The translations under genes and the position numbers were made by a program. Source: Tessaracoccus antarcticus (GTDB lineage Bacteria; Actinomycetota; Actinomycetes; Propionibacteriales; Propionibacteriaceae). Taken from it: a stretch of 64,000 bases of DNA. Positions 52,993 to 62,663 of the stretch are shown here, in pieces (position 1 is the first letter of the stretch; every line of letters begins with the position of its first letter). The stretch covers positions 868,001 to 932,000 of the forward strand of contig NZ_REFW01000001.1 in the NCBI RefSeq assembly GCF_003688855.1. Reading direction: 5' to 3'. The notes beneath the pieces were generated by a model, which made no database searches, was not told where the DNA came from, and saw nothing but the letters and a program-made list of their open reading frames with translations.

Positions 52993-53721
52993 ATGGAAGC
53001 TGGCGGCCAACTCTCCGGCACAACACGCGTTGACGAGCACTTTGTCGAAGGACGACTCCCGCGTCATGGCACTGTGTTTGACGTGGTTCGTTGGTGGACG
53101 CTCGTGGTGTGGATCTTCGTCATGGCGGTCGCTGTGACCATTGGCAGCCGCACAGGTCAGCTGAGTGATCTCGAATCCGACCTGAAGGCCGGTGGGGTGA
53201 CGTCTGTCATGGTGACACCCGGACTGCCACCTGGAGCCGAAGGTGTGACGACGCAGTCCGTTTTCTGGCGGTCTGGTGTGCTCAATCACCGCGCCGATGT
53301 GCTCATGATCACCCCCGGGGATGAAAGCTTGGCTTCGCCGTCCTCTGGCGACATGGCGGTTCGTTGGGGATACGACATCGCCCAGCACATTACTGACGAA
53401 GATTCGGCCGTTCTGATCACACGAATCCCGCAACGCTCATCCTATGGAGTGGTGTACGGCTTCGAGGTTCCCATGTGGCTGCTCGTGTTCGCTTTGGCGG
53501 GCGCTGTTGGCACTTTCACGGTGCTCGTCTCAGGGCCCCAGCCCTGGCGCGCCACACGGTGGGCCTGGTTGTGGATCATCATCTCGGCCGGAATCGGGCC
53601 GCCGTTGTTCCTGATCCTCGCGGGTCCGACCCCTCCACTTCGTTCGCCCCGAGAACAGCACCGGAGGCTGACCGGCGGATGGGCCTTCGTTGTCGCCCTT
53701 CTCTGTCAATCTCTCCTGTAG
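52993..53721 (+). CDS. membrane protein of unknown function
   Basis: A 242-residue protein with three membrane segments (about residues 32-51, 157-180 and 188-209) and an extracytoplasmic domain of about 100 residues between the first two. The start codon at 52993 has GGAG six bases upstream; the longer open frame has no such site. No family is recognised. The outside domain lacks Cys. Confidence 0.65.
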   Translation: MEAGGQLSGTTRVDEHFVEGRLPRHGTVFDVVRWWTLVVWIFVMAVAVTIGSRTGQLSDLESDLKAGGVTSVMVTPGLPPGAEGVTTQSVFWRSGVLNHRADVLMITPGDESLASPSSGDMAVRWGYDIAQHITDEDSAVLITRIPQRSSYGVVYGFEVPMWLLVFALAGAVGTFTVLVSGPQPWRATRWAWLWIIISAGIGPPLFLILAGPTPPLRSPREQHRRLTGGWAFVVALLCQSLL

Positions 53722-53931
53722 CCCCACCAGGCGGTCCTGGAGAAATTTCTTCCATCACCGTGACCAGGGCAAAGACGGCGGCCACACCGAACACTGCCAT
53801 CGCCAGCCGCACCCCGCCGGTGGCATGGGCCATGTCGCTGTCGCTCAGGCACGGATCGTCACGGCACGGGCAGACGGGCGTCAACCTCCAACGTCCCCAT
53901 CTGCCGCGTTGGAGAGAGGGGGCCTCAGCTC

Positions 53932-54498
53932 TCAGGCGGGGTTTCGCACCGCGTGGTGGAGATAGATCACGCCGTTGTCGAATCGCCGGTGCTCCAGAAG
54001 TTCGAGATCGCGCCGTACGCCCCGAGGCAGCGCCGGCTTTCCACCGCCCACGAGCACCGGACACAGCAGCAGCACGCACTCATCGACCAGACCGTGCCGG
54101 AAAGCCTCGGCCGCGATCCCCGCTCCTCCGATGCTGAGATCCGCACCGGAGGCCTCCTTGAGTTGCCGCACCGCCTCGGGATCGAACCGCCGTTCGATCC
54201 TCGTGCGCGCGGTCGACACATCGTTGAGCGAGGCAGAGTAGACGACCTTGTCCGCGTCACGCCAGATCCCCGCGTACTGGCGGACAACTGCTGGCTCGTC
54301 GTTCAACCAATCGTCGCTTTCCCAGACACGCATCGTCTCGTACATGCGACGTCCATAGAGTGACGTGCCAATGTGTCGTTCGTGCTCGTTCCAGAAGGCG
54401 TGCACTTCCTCGTCAGGCACGGACCAGTCAAATGCGCCAGTCTCGTCCTCGAGGAAGCCGTCGAGCGAGATGTTGGCCGCGTAGATCAGCTTGCCCAT
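53932..54498 (-). CDS. dihydrofolate reductase-like (RibD C-terminal) protein
   Basis: A 188-residue single-domain protein of the DHFR/RibD_C family common in actinobacteria. MGKLIYAANISLDGFLEDETGAFDW is the signature start, then GTSLYGRRMYETMRVW, VYSASL, LSIGGAGIAAEAFRHGLVDE and CPVLVGGGKP. It likely binds NADPH, but these stand-alone proteins have no established substrate and are not the housekeeping DHFR. GGAGGG precedes the ATG. Confidence 0.9.
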   Translation of the reverse strand: MGKLIYAANISLDGFLEDETGAFDWSVPDEEVHAFWNEHERHIGTSLYGRRMYETMRVWESDDWLNDEPAVVRQYAGIWRDADKVVYSASLNDVSTARTRIERRFDPEAVRQLKEASGADLSIGGAGIAAEAFRHGLVDECVLLLCPVLVGGGKPALPRGVRRDLELLEHRRFDNGVIYLHHAVRNPA

Positions 54499-54725
54499 GG
54501 AGCCCTCCGTCCAGACCAGAAGTCAAGCATGCAGCACGACTACTGCGTCGAGAACACATGTGCGTGAACTGAGTGAACCGCCGCGCAGAAAAGGAGGCGT
54601 TCGCGAGCTGGAATCGCCACCCCGAGAAGATCTCGTCCTGGATGTCCGGCGTGTCAGGCAGCCAGCTGACCGCGTTCCATTTCTCGGGTTTCGTCGACTC
54701 GTGGGCAGAGGGCTCCGGCACCCGA

Positions 54726-55415
54726 TCAGCCCTGTTGTCGAGCGACCTGTGGACGGGCGACGAGCAGGTAGTCACCCGCCAAGTCATGCCACGAGCGGTC
54801 CCAACAGACGAAGACGTCCTGGGTCAGACGCCCGACCTCGCTGAGCAGCCTTCCCACATCCCACGCCAGCGGGGTGAAGTGCGCACCGCTGTCGATGTTG
54901 GCGACGTTGACCACCACGTGGCCCTGCGGCGTCAGCAAGTCCTGACACTGCGCCAATATGTCGCGAAGATCGGCCAGGTATTTCTTGTAGGAGCTGGCGC
55001 CGTTGTAGCCAGAGAGCGGGTCTTCCGGTCCGTCGTCCTCGGCCATGTAGGGCGGGGAAGTCAGAACCAAATCGAAGGGTCCATCGACGAGGAGCGACAG
55101 GTGGCGCGCTTCCCCCTGCAGGACCAAGGACGCCGGGGCTGCCGCGGCCGCAGCGGCACAGCGCTCGGGTAGAAGTTCGACGCCCACCGCTTGCCTCCCC
55201 ATGGCTTCTGCCACTTGGAGGGTGGTCCCATAACCGGCGAACGGGTCGAGAACCCGGTCGCCCGGTCGGGTCAGATCCTCAAGTACTGCCGCGACGAGAG
55301 CGCGAGAAAAGTGCACGTCCTCGCTGGCCAGCGGATGGCGCTCGGCCAGGACACGGTCGTGCTCGACGAAAAGGTGGGGACGCAGGCGCACGTTCGTATC
55401 GTAGGCCGCCCGCAT
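54726..55415 (-). CDS. orphan DNA (N4-cytosine/N6-adenine) methyltransferase
   Basis: A 229-residue DNA methylase of the beta (PF01555-like) order. The catalytic motif TSPPYMAED appears first (motif IV), with the SAM motif DPFAGYGTTLQVAEAMGRQAVGVEL placed before it, an order that fits the gamma/permuted actinobacterial group. ATG 55415 is used: the open frame extends to a GTG at 55565, but those 50 codons have weak third-base GC bias. No restriction endonuclease gene is adjacent, so it is an orphan regulatory or decayed system part. The 227 bases downstream hold no convincing gene. Confidence 0.8.
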   Translation of the reverse strand: MRAAYDTNVRLRPHLFVEHDRVLAERHPLASEDVHFSRALVAAVLEDLTRPGDRVLDPFAGYGTTLQVAEAMGRQAVGVELLPERCAAAAAAAPASLVLQGEARHLSLLVDGPFDLVLTSPPYMAEDDGPEDPLSGYNGASSYKKYLADLRDILAQCQDLLTPQGHVVVNVANIDSGAHFTPLAWDVGRLLSEVGRLTQDVFVCWDRSWHDLAGDYLLVARPQVARQQG

Positions 55416-55832
55416 CCGAGAGGCCGCACGGGTCCGGTTCAGCCTGAATCCGCCTTGTGTCAGCGCAGCGCTTGCATCTGCCGGGTTCCTAGCGCCTGAT
55501 GGGTGCAGACTGCAGTGCGCGACCGCGTCGTGACCGGACTCATTGTTCCCCGAATCACTCTCCACCCCGGGTGATGCGGGTCACCGTCTCACTGAGGAGC
55601 GCTCACCTCCAGCGCCGACCGACCACGCTCGCGTGGACCGAGGGTCGCGGAACACCCCGAGCAGGAACCGGCCCAAGATCGAGTCCCCTTCGTGGGGGCG
55701 CATCTGGCTGACAGCTTGCGTGGGGGACACCCTGCGCACTGGCGCAGCGGACCATCACTTGATAAGGCCGATTATCCTTCGCTGTGAGCGCCGCAGGTAC
55801 TTCAACGGTGGCCCCGAGCACTGGGAGACGCG

Positions 55833-57248
55833 ATGACCAACCACGCCACCGACCACTTCGACATCGTCGTGATTGGCGCAGGCCCGGCCGGCACGGCGGC
55901 CGCACTGCGGGCGGCCGAGCTGGGTGCGAAAGTCGCCGTGGTCGAGGGCGACCGCACCGGCGGAACCTGCGTGAATACCGGATGCGTACCGACCCGCGTG
56001 CTCGCGAAGGCGGCACGCATGATGCGCGAGATCCGCACCGCCGAGGCGTACGGGATTGACGTCGAGCAGCATCCGCTGGAGTGGTCCACCACCGTCGGTC
56101 GCGTGCAGGAGCGCATAGACCGGGTGCGCTCGATGAAGCGTGAGGCCAAGCGGTTCGACGACGCAGGAATCGAGCTCGTGCTCGAGGGCAGGGCCAGGTT
56201 CACGAACGCTTCTACCGTGGTGACCGAGTCGGGCCGACGCCTCACCGCAGACACCTTCATCGTGTGCGTGGGCGGTCACTCGCGCAGGCTTCCGGTGCCC
56301 GGGGCGGAGCTCGCGACCGTTCCCGACGAGGTCCTGACACTGCCGGAACTCCCGGACCGCGTAGCCATCATCGGCGCAGGAAACACCGGTGCCCAGCTCG
56401 CCACGGTCTTCAGTTCGTTCGGCTCGCACGTCACCCTGCTCGACCTCGCGCCGCGCATCCTCATGGCATCCGATGCCCTGATCTCGCAGCATGTTGCGCG
56501 TGCGTTCGTCGAGCAGGGCATGACCGTGCGCACCGGAATCGAGACGGTGACCGGACTCGAGAGAGCCGCGGATGGCTCCATCACACTGCTCTGGAGCGAA
56601 GATGGGCGCCCGCAGTCGTGCAGCGTCGACGCCGTGATCATGGCGACGGGGTGGCCGGCTGATGTGGGTGACCTCGGGCTCGAAGCGGCAGGGATAGAGG
56701 TGGTGAAGTCTGCGATACCGGTCGACTCGCACTTCCGCAGCGTGGTGCCGCACATCTTCGCGGTCGGCGACGCGACCGGTCGCGACATGCTCGTGCAGGC
56801 CGCGCAGTTCGAGGGTGAGGTCGCAGCGGAGAACGCTGTACTCGATACCAATCGCCGTACCCCGCGTCACTTGTTGCCAGCTGGCGGATTCACCGATCCC
56901 GACTATGCCGGGGTCGGCTTCACCGAGGAGCAGGCTCGCGAGCGCGACGCCGAATGCGTCGTGTCGATCTTTCCGTACACGGCTCTCGATCGGGCGGTGA
57001 TCGACGATCGCGAGCGCGGATTCCTGAAGCTCATTTCCGACAGGAGGCGCGAACTCATCCTCGGCGCACACGCCGTGGGGGAGAACGCGGTGGAGGTCAT
57101 CCAGTCGGTGACAACGGCGATGGCGGCAGGAATCGACGTCGCAACTCTGGCTGGGGTGAAGTTCGCCTACCCCACCTACAGTGCGGTCATTGGAATGGCG
57201 GCCCGTGACCTCCTCGCTGAGAAAGCGAATCCTGCACTGCTCGACTGA
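55833..57248 (+). CDS. FAD-dependent disulfide oxidoreductase (Lpd/MerA-like)
   Basis: A 471-residue pyridine-nucleotide disulfide oxidoreductase class I. FAD motif VVIGAGPAGTAAALRAAELGAKVAVVE, redox pair in GGTCVNTGCVPTR, NAD(P) motif VAIIGAGNTGAQLATVFSSFG, and second FAD motif IFAVGDATGRDMLVQAA are present. The usual C-terminal HxxxxE base is replaced: the segment reads FAYPTYSAVIG, with Tyr where lipoamide dehydrogenase has His. So a role other than dihydrolipoyl dehydrogenase is likely. GGGAGAC precedes ATG 55833. Confidence 0.88.
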   Translation: MTNHATDHFDIVVIGAGPAGTAAALRAAELGAKVAVVEGDRTGGTCVNTGCVPTRVLAKAARMMREIRTAEAYGIDVEQHPLEWSTTVGRVQERIDRVRSMKREAKRFDDAGIELVLEGRARFTNASTVVTESGRRLTADTFIVCVGGHSRRLPVPGAELATVPDEVLTLPELPDRVAIIGAGNTGAQLATVFSSFGSHVTLLDLAPRILMASDALISQHVARAFVEQGMTVRTGIETVTGLERAADGSITLLWSEDGRPQSCSVDAVIMATGWPADVGDLGLEAAGIEVVKSAIPVDSHFRSVVPHIFAVGDATGRDMLVQAAQFEGEVAAENAVLDTNRRTPRHLLPAGGFTDPDYAGVGFTEEQARERDAECVVSIFPYTALDRAVIDDRERGFLKLISDRRRELILGAHAVGENAVEVIQSVTTAMAAGIDVATLAGVKFAYPTYSAVIGMAARDLLAEKANPALLD

Positions 57249-57386
57249 ATCCTGCATTCATTCGCCGTTCGTCCGACGAAACATCGCCAGCGCGTCGCCT
57301 TCGGAGGTGGAATGGCGGGGGCTCGTATTCTGGGCTCGCGGACGAGTGCTCAACGCAGCTGCATCACACACGCTGCGGAGATGGAA

Positions 57387-58595
57387 ATGATCACCACCAT
57401 TGAGGCCTGTCGTCCGTGGGGCGCAGAGCTGTGCGACCTGCATCTGGCCGATGGGCGGATCACGGCCGTCTCCGCACACACAGGGGCCAGCGTCACACGT
57501 GAGGGCGTGCTCGACGGCCGGGGGAGGCTGGTGTTGCCGTCCTTCACCGATGCACACTGCCATCTGGACTCCACCAGGGTGGGTCTGCCATTCCGGTCAC
57601 ACACCGGCGGACCCGGGGTGTGGCAGATGATGCTCAACGACCGGGCCCACTGGCGCGATGCGGAGGTCAGCCTCACGCAGCGCACCACCGATCTACTCGG
57701 TCGGATGATCGCCCACGGCACCACACGAGTGCGCAGCTTCGCGCAGGTGGACGTCGATTGTCGGCTGGAGCGCCTCGAGGCTGTGCTCGCCGCCAAGGAC
57801 ACCCATCGACTTCGCGCCGACGTCGAGGTGGTGGCGTTCCCGCAAGCGGGGCTCCTGCGTGAGGAAGGCTCGGTGCAGGTGTTGGAGGACGCGTTGCGGG
57901 CCGGCGCGCAGGTGGTGGGCGGGATCGACCCATGTTCGTTGGACCGGGACCCGGCCCGGCACCTGGATATCGTCTTCGACCTGGCCGAACGGTATCAGGT
58001 GCCCGTCGACATTCACCTGCATGAGCCCGGTGATCTGGGCAGGTTCAGCGCATCCCTCGTCATCGAGCGTACCGAGGCGTTGGGGATGCAGGGCAGGGTG
58101 CTCATCTCGCATGCGTACGGGCTGTTCGATGGTGGGGCAGAAACGGGCCGGATGATTGACGACCTGGCGAAAGCCGACATCGCCTTGTCCACGGTTGCCC
58201 CCGGCAGGGCGCAGCCGCTCCCGCTGCCGCAGTTGGTCGCAGCCGGGGTGAGAGTGGGGCTGGGGCAGGATGGGCAGCGCGACTACTGGTCGCCGTACGG
58301 CAACGGCGACATGCTGGACCGGGCGTGGCAGCTGGCCTTCACCCAAGGGGCAAGGGCTGACGAGTGGGTAGAACACTGCGCAGCAGTGGCGACGGTGGGT
58401 GGCCGCTCCATCGTCGACCGCAACACGCCCCGTCTGTCCTCATCTGCCGATCGTCCCGGTGTGACAGTCGGCGACCCCGCCGATCTTGTGCTGATTGCAG
58501 GAGAAAGTGTCACCTCCGCCGTCATGGACCGGCCTGCGGATCGCACCGTACTGCGAGGGGGGACCGTGGTCGCCGACGGGCTCGAACTGCGCTGA
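57387..58595 (+). CDS. CodA-like amidohydrolase (deaminase)
   Basis: A 402-residue amidohydrolase resembling cytosine deaminase and N-isopropylammelide hydrolase. Metal ligands: DAHCHLD (HxH), HLHEPGD, ISHAYG and the Asp in GLGQDGQRDYWSPYGNGDML, the last also giving the family's proton-shuttle region. GGAG six bases upstream decides ATG 57387. It follows the FAD oxidoreductase by 138 bases in the same direction. The substrate is probably a cyclic amidine or pyrimidine-like compound. Confidence 0.85.
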   Translation: MITTIEACRPWGAELCDLHLADGRITAVSAHTGASVTREGVLDGRGRLVLPSFTDAHCHLDSTRVGLPFRSHTGGPGVWQMMLNDRAHWRDAEVSLTQRTTDLLGRMIAHGTTRVRSFAQVDVDCRLERLEAVLAAKDTHRLRADVEVVAFPQAGLLREEGSVQVLEDALRAGAQVVGGIDPCSLDRDPARHLDIVFDLAERYQVPVDIHLHEPGDLGRFSASLVIERTEALGMQGRVLISHAYGLFDGGAETGRMIDDLAKADIALSTVAPGRAQPLPLPQLVAAGVRVGLGQDGQRDYWSPYGNGDMLDRAWQLAFTQGARADEWVEHCAAVATVGGRSIVDRNTPRLSSSADRPGVTVGDPADLVLIAGESVTSAVMDRPADRTVLRGGTVVADGLELR

Positions 58596-58664
58596 AGGTT
58601 TCGCCGAACGGCAGACGGCATGTCCGTTCCACAGAGCTCGGACGGTGCCTGAAGCCGGGCCGAC

Positions 58665-60530
58665 TCAGCGGTGACGAAAGGCTGCGTAGCTGTTCTCGGT
58701 GTTCACGTACCAGCGCAGCGCGGTCCCGCGCATCTCGGTCAGCCATGCCTGGTCGGTCTGCCCGATGAGATCGGTTGTCTCATGTGGGTCGATGGCCACG
58801 TTGAACACTTCGTCGCGCCGATCACCGAAGTGGTGGATGAGTTTCATGTCCCCGTCGATGATGGCGGTGCACTTGCCGCGGGCGTAGCACGTGGCCACAA
58901 GTGGACCTTGTGGCTCTCCGCTGACCAAGGACGGCCTGTAGGTGGCATCGGTTTCGAGCTCGAATCCCAGGAGGTCGACGACGGTGGGCAGCACGGTGAG
59001 CTGGTTGGCCGGGCCGTCGACCAGCTCACCCGCACGCTGGGGGTCATGAATGAGGAACGGGATGCGGATGCCCTCCTCATAGATGGTGTCGTCGTGCTGG
59101 AAGATCTGGTGCTCCCCGAAGCCCTCCCCGTGGTCGCCGACCACGACGAAAACCGTGTTCTCGTACAGCCCCAGTTCCTTGAACAGGTCGATGACCTTGC
59201 CCACGAACCGATCCTGGTAGTGGATGCCGTTGAGGTAGTTGTTGAGTACGGGGTCCTCGACGAAATCAATCCTCGGATACCCCTGCAACGTGTAATCGTG
59301 GTGGCCGGTCACCGTCAGCATGGAGAGCATGAAGGGTTTGTCGCCGTTGTCCTCCAGCCAGTTGCGCTCGGGGGCGAGCATGATGTCGTCCTCGTAACCG
59401 AAGTAGTTGGCCCGCTGGAACCCGCTGGACTGCATCTGGTCAACGGCCATGAAGTCCTGGAACCCCAGGTTGCTTGCCGTGTCGCGTCGCCGCTCGAATT
59501 TCTCGATGGCTGACTGGAAGAACGACGTGGCATATCCCTGTTCCGCCAGCAGGGTGGGCAGGCATTTGGCGGGGAGGCTGTCGGGGTCGGCCTCGGAGTT
59601 GTCGCTGTCCGGCGGGGGTGCGATGCCGCAGTGGATGGCGGTCAGCGCCTTGGAAGTGTGCGGCAGCACCGAGTAGCCGCGTTCCGGCCTGATCGACGTT
59701 TTCATGAGTTCATCGATGACGGGCGTCACCGGCTGCTTCACGTCCTGCAGGGTGGCCGCTGAGCGTTGCGACTCGAGCGTGATGACCACCACGTTGCGGA
59801 AAGCGCCGTCGTGGCCGACGAGGCGGGTGGTCTCCGGAGTGGGAGTCACCGCGTCAGCGGCCGACCCCCGGGGGTAGGCAGTGGCGGCCCGCACCGGGGC
59901 CATCGCCAACCTCAGGGCCGGTGCCAGAGAGAAGGCAGCCGATGCGTTGGGGGCGCTCCACCCGGATGCAATCAGCAGCACGACGAGCCCCACCACGCTG
60001 ACGGTCTTGACCCTCGTTCTGGGGTTGGGCCTCAGGAGGCGGCTGAGGAATGGACCCAGGATCAGCGGCAACACCACCACCCCTACGCCGACAGCGATGA
60101 GCAGGCCGATGAGGCTGTCGTCGATCTGTGAGTCGATCACGGCTGCAAGCTCGTCATGTCGTTGCGCAGCGTCGACGAGCGTTGGCCACGTCAACGGACT
60201 ACCAGTGGTCATGACGTACTCATGGTTGATCACAGCAAAGAGGCCGACGAGAAGGGTTGCCAGGTGAGCGGCGTAAAAAATGATGGTGCGGAGGCGCCTC
60301 CGGGTCACCAGGCAGCCAAGAGTCCACACCAGCACCCACGCGCCGCCGAATGCAATGTCGGAGGAGACCTTTGACGCGGTTTCCTCCCACCCCGCAGTGG
60401 GGAAGAACTCCCGGATCCGCAGTAGCTTGAGCGCCACCCCCAGAACAGCCGCGGGGCAGAGCAGCACAATCAGACGACCCCACAGATTGCGCGGAGTGCG
60501 GATCGGATCGGCGGTTCGCTCAGAGTTCAT
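58665..60530 (-). CDS. LTA-synthase/sulfatase-family membrane enzyme
   Basis: A 621-residue enzyme with about five N-terminal membrane helices (to residue 215) and an extracellular sulfatase-like phosphotransferase domain. NVVVITLESQRSAA gives the metal-binding Glu. The likely catalytic Thr is in LPHTSKALTA, and VVVGDHGEGFGEH gives Asp-His, with YEEGIRIPFLIHDP after it. Such enzymes add glycerol- or ethanolamine-phosphate to envelope polymers. It lies 105 bases downstream of the GH81 gene on the same strand, so it may decorate the polysaccharide made there. ATG 60530. Confidence 0.87.
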   Translation of the reverse strand: MNSERTADPIRTPRNLWGRLIVLLCPAAVLGVALKLLRIREFFPTAGWEETASKVSSDIAFGGAWVLVWTLGCLVTRRRLRTIIFYAAHLATLLVGLFAVINHEYVMTTGSPLTWPTLVDAAQRHDELAAVIDSQIDDSLIGLLIAVGVGVVVLPLILGPFLSRLLRPNPRTRVKTVSVVGLVVLLIASGWSAPNASAAFSLAPALRLAMAPVRAATAYPRGSAADAVTPTPETTRLVGHDGAFRNVVVITLESQRSAATLQDVKQPVTPVIDELMKTSIRPERGYSVLPHTSKALTAIHCGIAPPPDSDNSEADPDSLPAKCLPTLLAEQGYATSFFQSAIEKFERRRDTASNLGFQDFMAVDQMQSSGFQRANYFGYEDDIMLAPERNWLEDNGDKPFMLSMLTVTGHHDYTLQGYPRIDFVEDPVLNNYLNGIHYQDRFVGKVIDLFKELGLYENTVFVVVGDHGEGFGEHQIFQHDDTIYEEGIRIPFLIHDPQRAGELVDGPANQLTVLPTVVDLLGFELETDATYRPSLVSGEPQGPLVATCYARGKCTAIIDGDMKLIHHFGDRRDEVFNVAIDPHETTDLIGQTDQAWLTEMRGTALRWYVNTENSYAAFRHR

Positions 60531-60635
60531 AGACTTCTCATGCTAAGCGATCATGCGACGCACACTCACGCGCCCCGCGCTGAACGCCGTAGCCGGTGGC
60601 AGTGCGAGGCGCGCTGACCGCGACCCGAGTGGTGC

Positions 60636-62663
60636 TCAGGCCTCCAACGACATCAGCCAGGCCAGCAGGTAGGTGCGTGTGTTTCCGTCGTCGACGGCGT
60701 CAAGATTCCGTGCTTCCTCCAGAGCCGCCGCCCTCGCCTCCTCTCCCGCCAACGCGGAATACATGAGCAGGTAATCGCCGTAGAGCTGGTTGAACCCGCC
60801 GTTGGCCGTTGCCTCGACAACGTTGCGCTCGATCCGCGCGGGGTCACCGGCCAAGTGGTCTGACGATGGGCTCGCGGGGATCACCAGGATGGCCAACAAG
60901 GCCGCCGGTTCGGGAGAGAACCAGGTGGCGTAGTCGCGCTTGCCGCCGAAGTTCAGCGGCAGCACGGTGTGCCCATAACCGTCATAGACCGGATCCGTCT
61001 GGTCGAAATCCGTCCAGTATGCGCGGGCCGACTGACCTTCCAGCGCATGCATCCAGGTGGCCTCCCGCTCAAGTTCAGGCTGTTTCGACACCTGTGCCCA
61101 CAACGTCAGCCCAGCCCAGGCGAGCACCGCCTCCGACGACGACTCCTGATTGTTTCCGTCCGCGAACGGCGAGGTGCCTGAGGCCCACGAGTGTGAGGCG
61201 TAAGCGTCGAATGTCCGCCGTCCGGGGAAGTACTCGTTGGCGGGCGAGGAGGCAATGTCTGCGGCGAGCAGGTCCATGACCGGACGAATTTCCTCCACAA
61301 GCTCGGGGTCGTCGGCACCCAGGACGCCGGCGGCGTAGAGAAAGTAGCCGTAGTGGAAGTGGTGGTCGTTGAACTCATCCGAACCGAACGACGGCGTCTG
61401 CCCGACGATCCCACGATTGGTTGCGTCGTAGCCGAAGCAGAACGCGGCTTCCGTCTGACAACCGTCTGGGTTCGACCACCTCAGGAGTGTTTCCCTGACC
61501 CGGTCATGGACCGCCGTTGCATCATCCGTGGCGCCCAACTGGCGGGCAATCGAGTAGAGCTGTGCATCGCGGTACAGCGCCTTGCCGCCGAAGTAGGAGT
61601 CCGCCGGGTAGTCCTTGGCCTGTTCAACATCGGCGCTCAGTGCGGCCCGCAGTTCATCGGCGTCCTTGTCGGAGATGTCGGAGAGGTCCAGCTCACCCCG
61701 GGCAGCGTAGACGGGGGTCTTCCACGAAATCTCGCTGCCCTCGCACGCCTGCAGAGTTCCGTAGCTGCTCGCGTAGGTTCCGAGGTCGCACGTCGCGGAT
61801 TCGTCCCGCTGGTGCGGCATTCGGACAACGACGGTGGGCTGCTGCGACGCGTAGGTCAGCGTGGTCCGCACTTCAGGGCCCACCTCAAAGGACGCTGCGG
61901 TGGCGGTCACAGGTCCTGCGTGCGCCGCCATGACGGCCGCATCGCCGCCCTCGGGGACCGCCCCCCATGTCACGGAGGACCCAGCCGGTAGCTTCACGTC
62001 CGCCCCTTCGACGGAACCGCCGTCGGAGACCGCCACGTACTCGTCGTCGCCGGAGCGCACCGAGCTGAACCCGTCTTTCGCCTCGAACGGCAACTGTGTG
62101 CTGAGCTCCTGATCACGGATCGCGATGTAGGTGAGGTAGGGCGAACCCTGCACCACGGTGACGCGGCCCAGCGGTGACCCACCTGCTGAGGACTCGACGG
62201 TGACGGACAGGTCATCGTAGGCCACGACCTGCCACGTGGGTCGTTCGGCCAGGGTGACCTGCACCATCGGCGCGTTCGTGCCCATGATGGTCTTCTCCGT
62301 CGTGGTCACCGTGGGCAGCCCGAAGGTCAACCCGTCCTCGGTGAGGGCGAAGGACAGCGGCAGGGGGTAGACCGGCTGTGGGGCCTCGCCGAACACCAGT
62401 CCGGAGAACCATCGATTCGTCGGTGGCATGAGCCCCTTGGCGAGGCGGACCGGCTTGAGGTCCTTGCTGGGTACGGTTCCCAGCCGCTCAATGGACGCTG
62501 CCAGGCCGTCGGGTTGCCACGTGGCACCCTCCCCGGACTGGATGTCGGTGCCAGCGGGGGAGTTCCCGCCGGTGGAGGACTCCTCCCGTGGGGGAGACCC
62601 GGTGCATCCCGCCAGAAGCAGGGCGGCCGCGGCGGCGGCCGCCATGGCACGTGAGCCCCACAT
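60636..62663 (-). CDS. GH81 endo-beta-1,3-glucanase lipoprotein
   Basis: A 675-residue lipoprotein (lipobox LLLAGC, Cys near residue 19) with a GH81 domain. Family features: PPTNRWFSGLVFGE near residue 80, DEFNDHHFHYGYFLYAAGVLG carrying the catalytic Asp, SHSWASGTSPFADGNNQESSSEA carrying the Glu residues, and HTVLPLNFGGKRDYATWFS. It hydrolyses beta-1,3-glucan. Its start overlaps the fusion-protein stop (TGATG). Its operon with a membrane glycosyltransferase parallels the cellulase in cellulose-synthesis operons, so a role in trimming the nascent polymer is inferred. Confidence 0.93.
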   Translation of the reverse strand: MWGSRAMAAAAAAALLLAGCTGSPPREESSTGGNSPAGTDIQSGEGATWQPDGLAASIERLGTVPSKDLKPVRLAKGLMPPTNRWFSGLVFGEAPQPVYPLPLSFALTEDGLTFGLPTVTTTEKTIMGTNAPMVQVTLAERPTWQVVAYDDLSVTVESSAGGSPLGRVTVVQGSPYLTYIAIRDQELSTQLPFEAKDGFSSVRSGDDEYVAVSDGGSVEGADVKLPAGSSVTWGAVPEGGDAAVMAAHAGPVTATAASFEVGPEVRTTLTYASQQPTVVVRMPHQRDESATCDLGTYASSYGTLQACEGSEISWKTPVYAARGELDLSDISDKDADELRAALSADVEQAKDYPADSYFGGKALYRDAQLYSIARQLGATDDATAVHDRVRETLLRWSNPDGCQTEAAFCFGYDATNRGIVGQTPSFGSDEFNDHHFHYGYFLYAAGVLGADDPELVEEIRPVMDLLAADIASSPANEYFPGRRTFDAYASHSWASGTSPFADGNNQESSSEAVLAWAGLTLWAQVSKQPELEREATWMHALEGQSARAYWTDFDQTDPVYDGYGHTVLPLNFGGKRDYATWFSPEPAALLAILVIPASPSSDHLAGDPARIERNVVEATANGGFNQLYGDYLLMYSALAGEEARAAALEEARNLDAVDDGNTRTYLLAWLMSLEA

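Noticed and set aside
53579-53833. Possible 84-residue minus-strand membrane protein
   Set aside because: Half of it is antisense to the 3' end of a plausible plus-strand gene and no ribosome site is seen.
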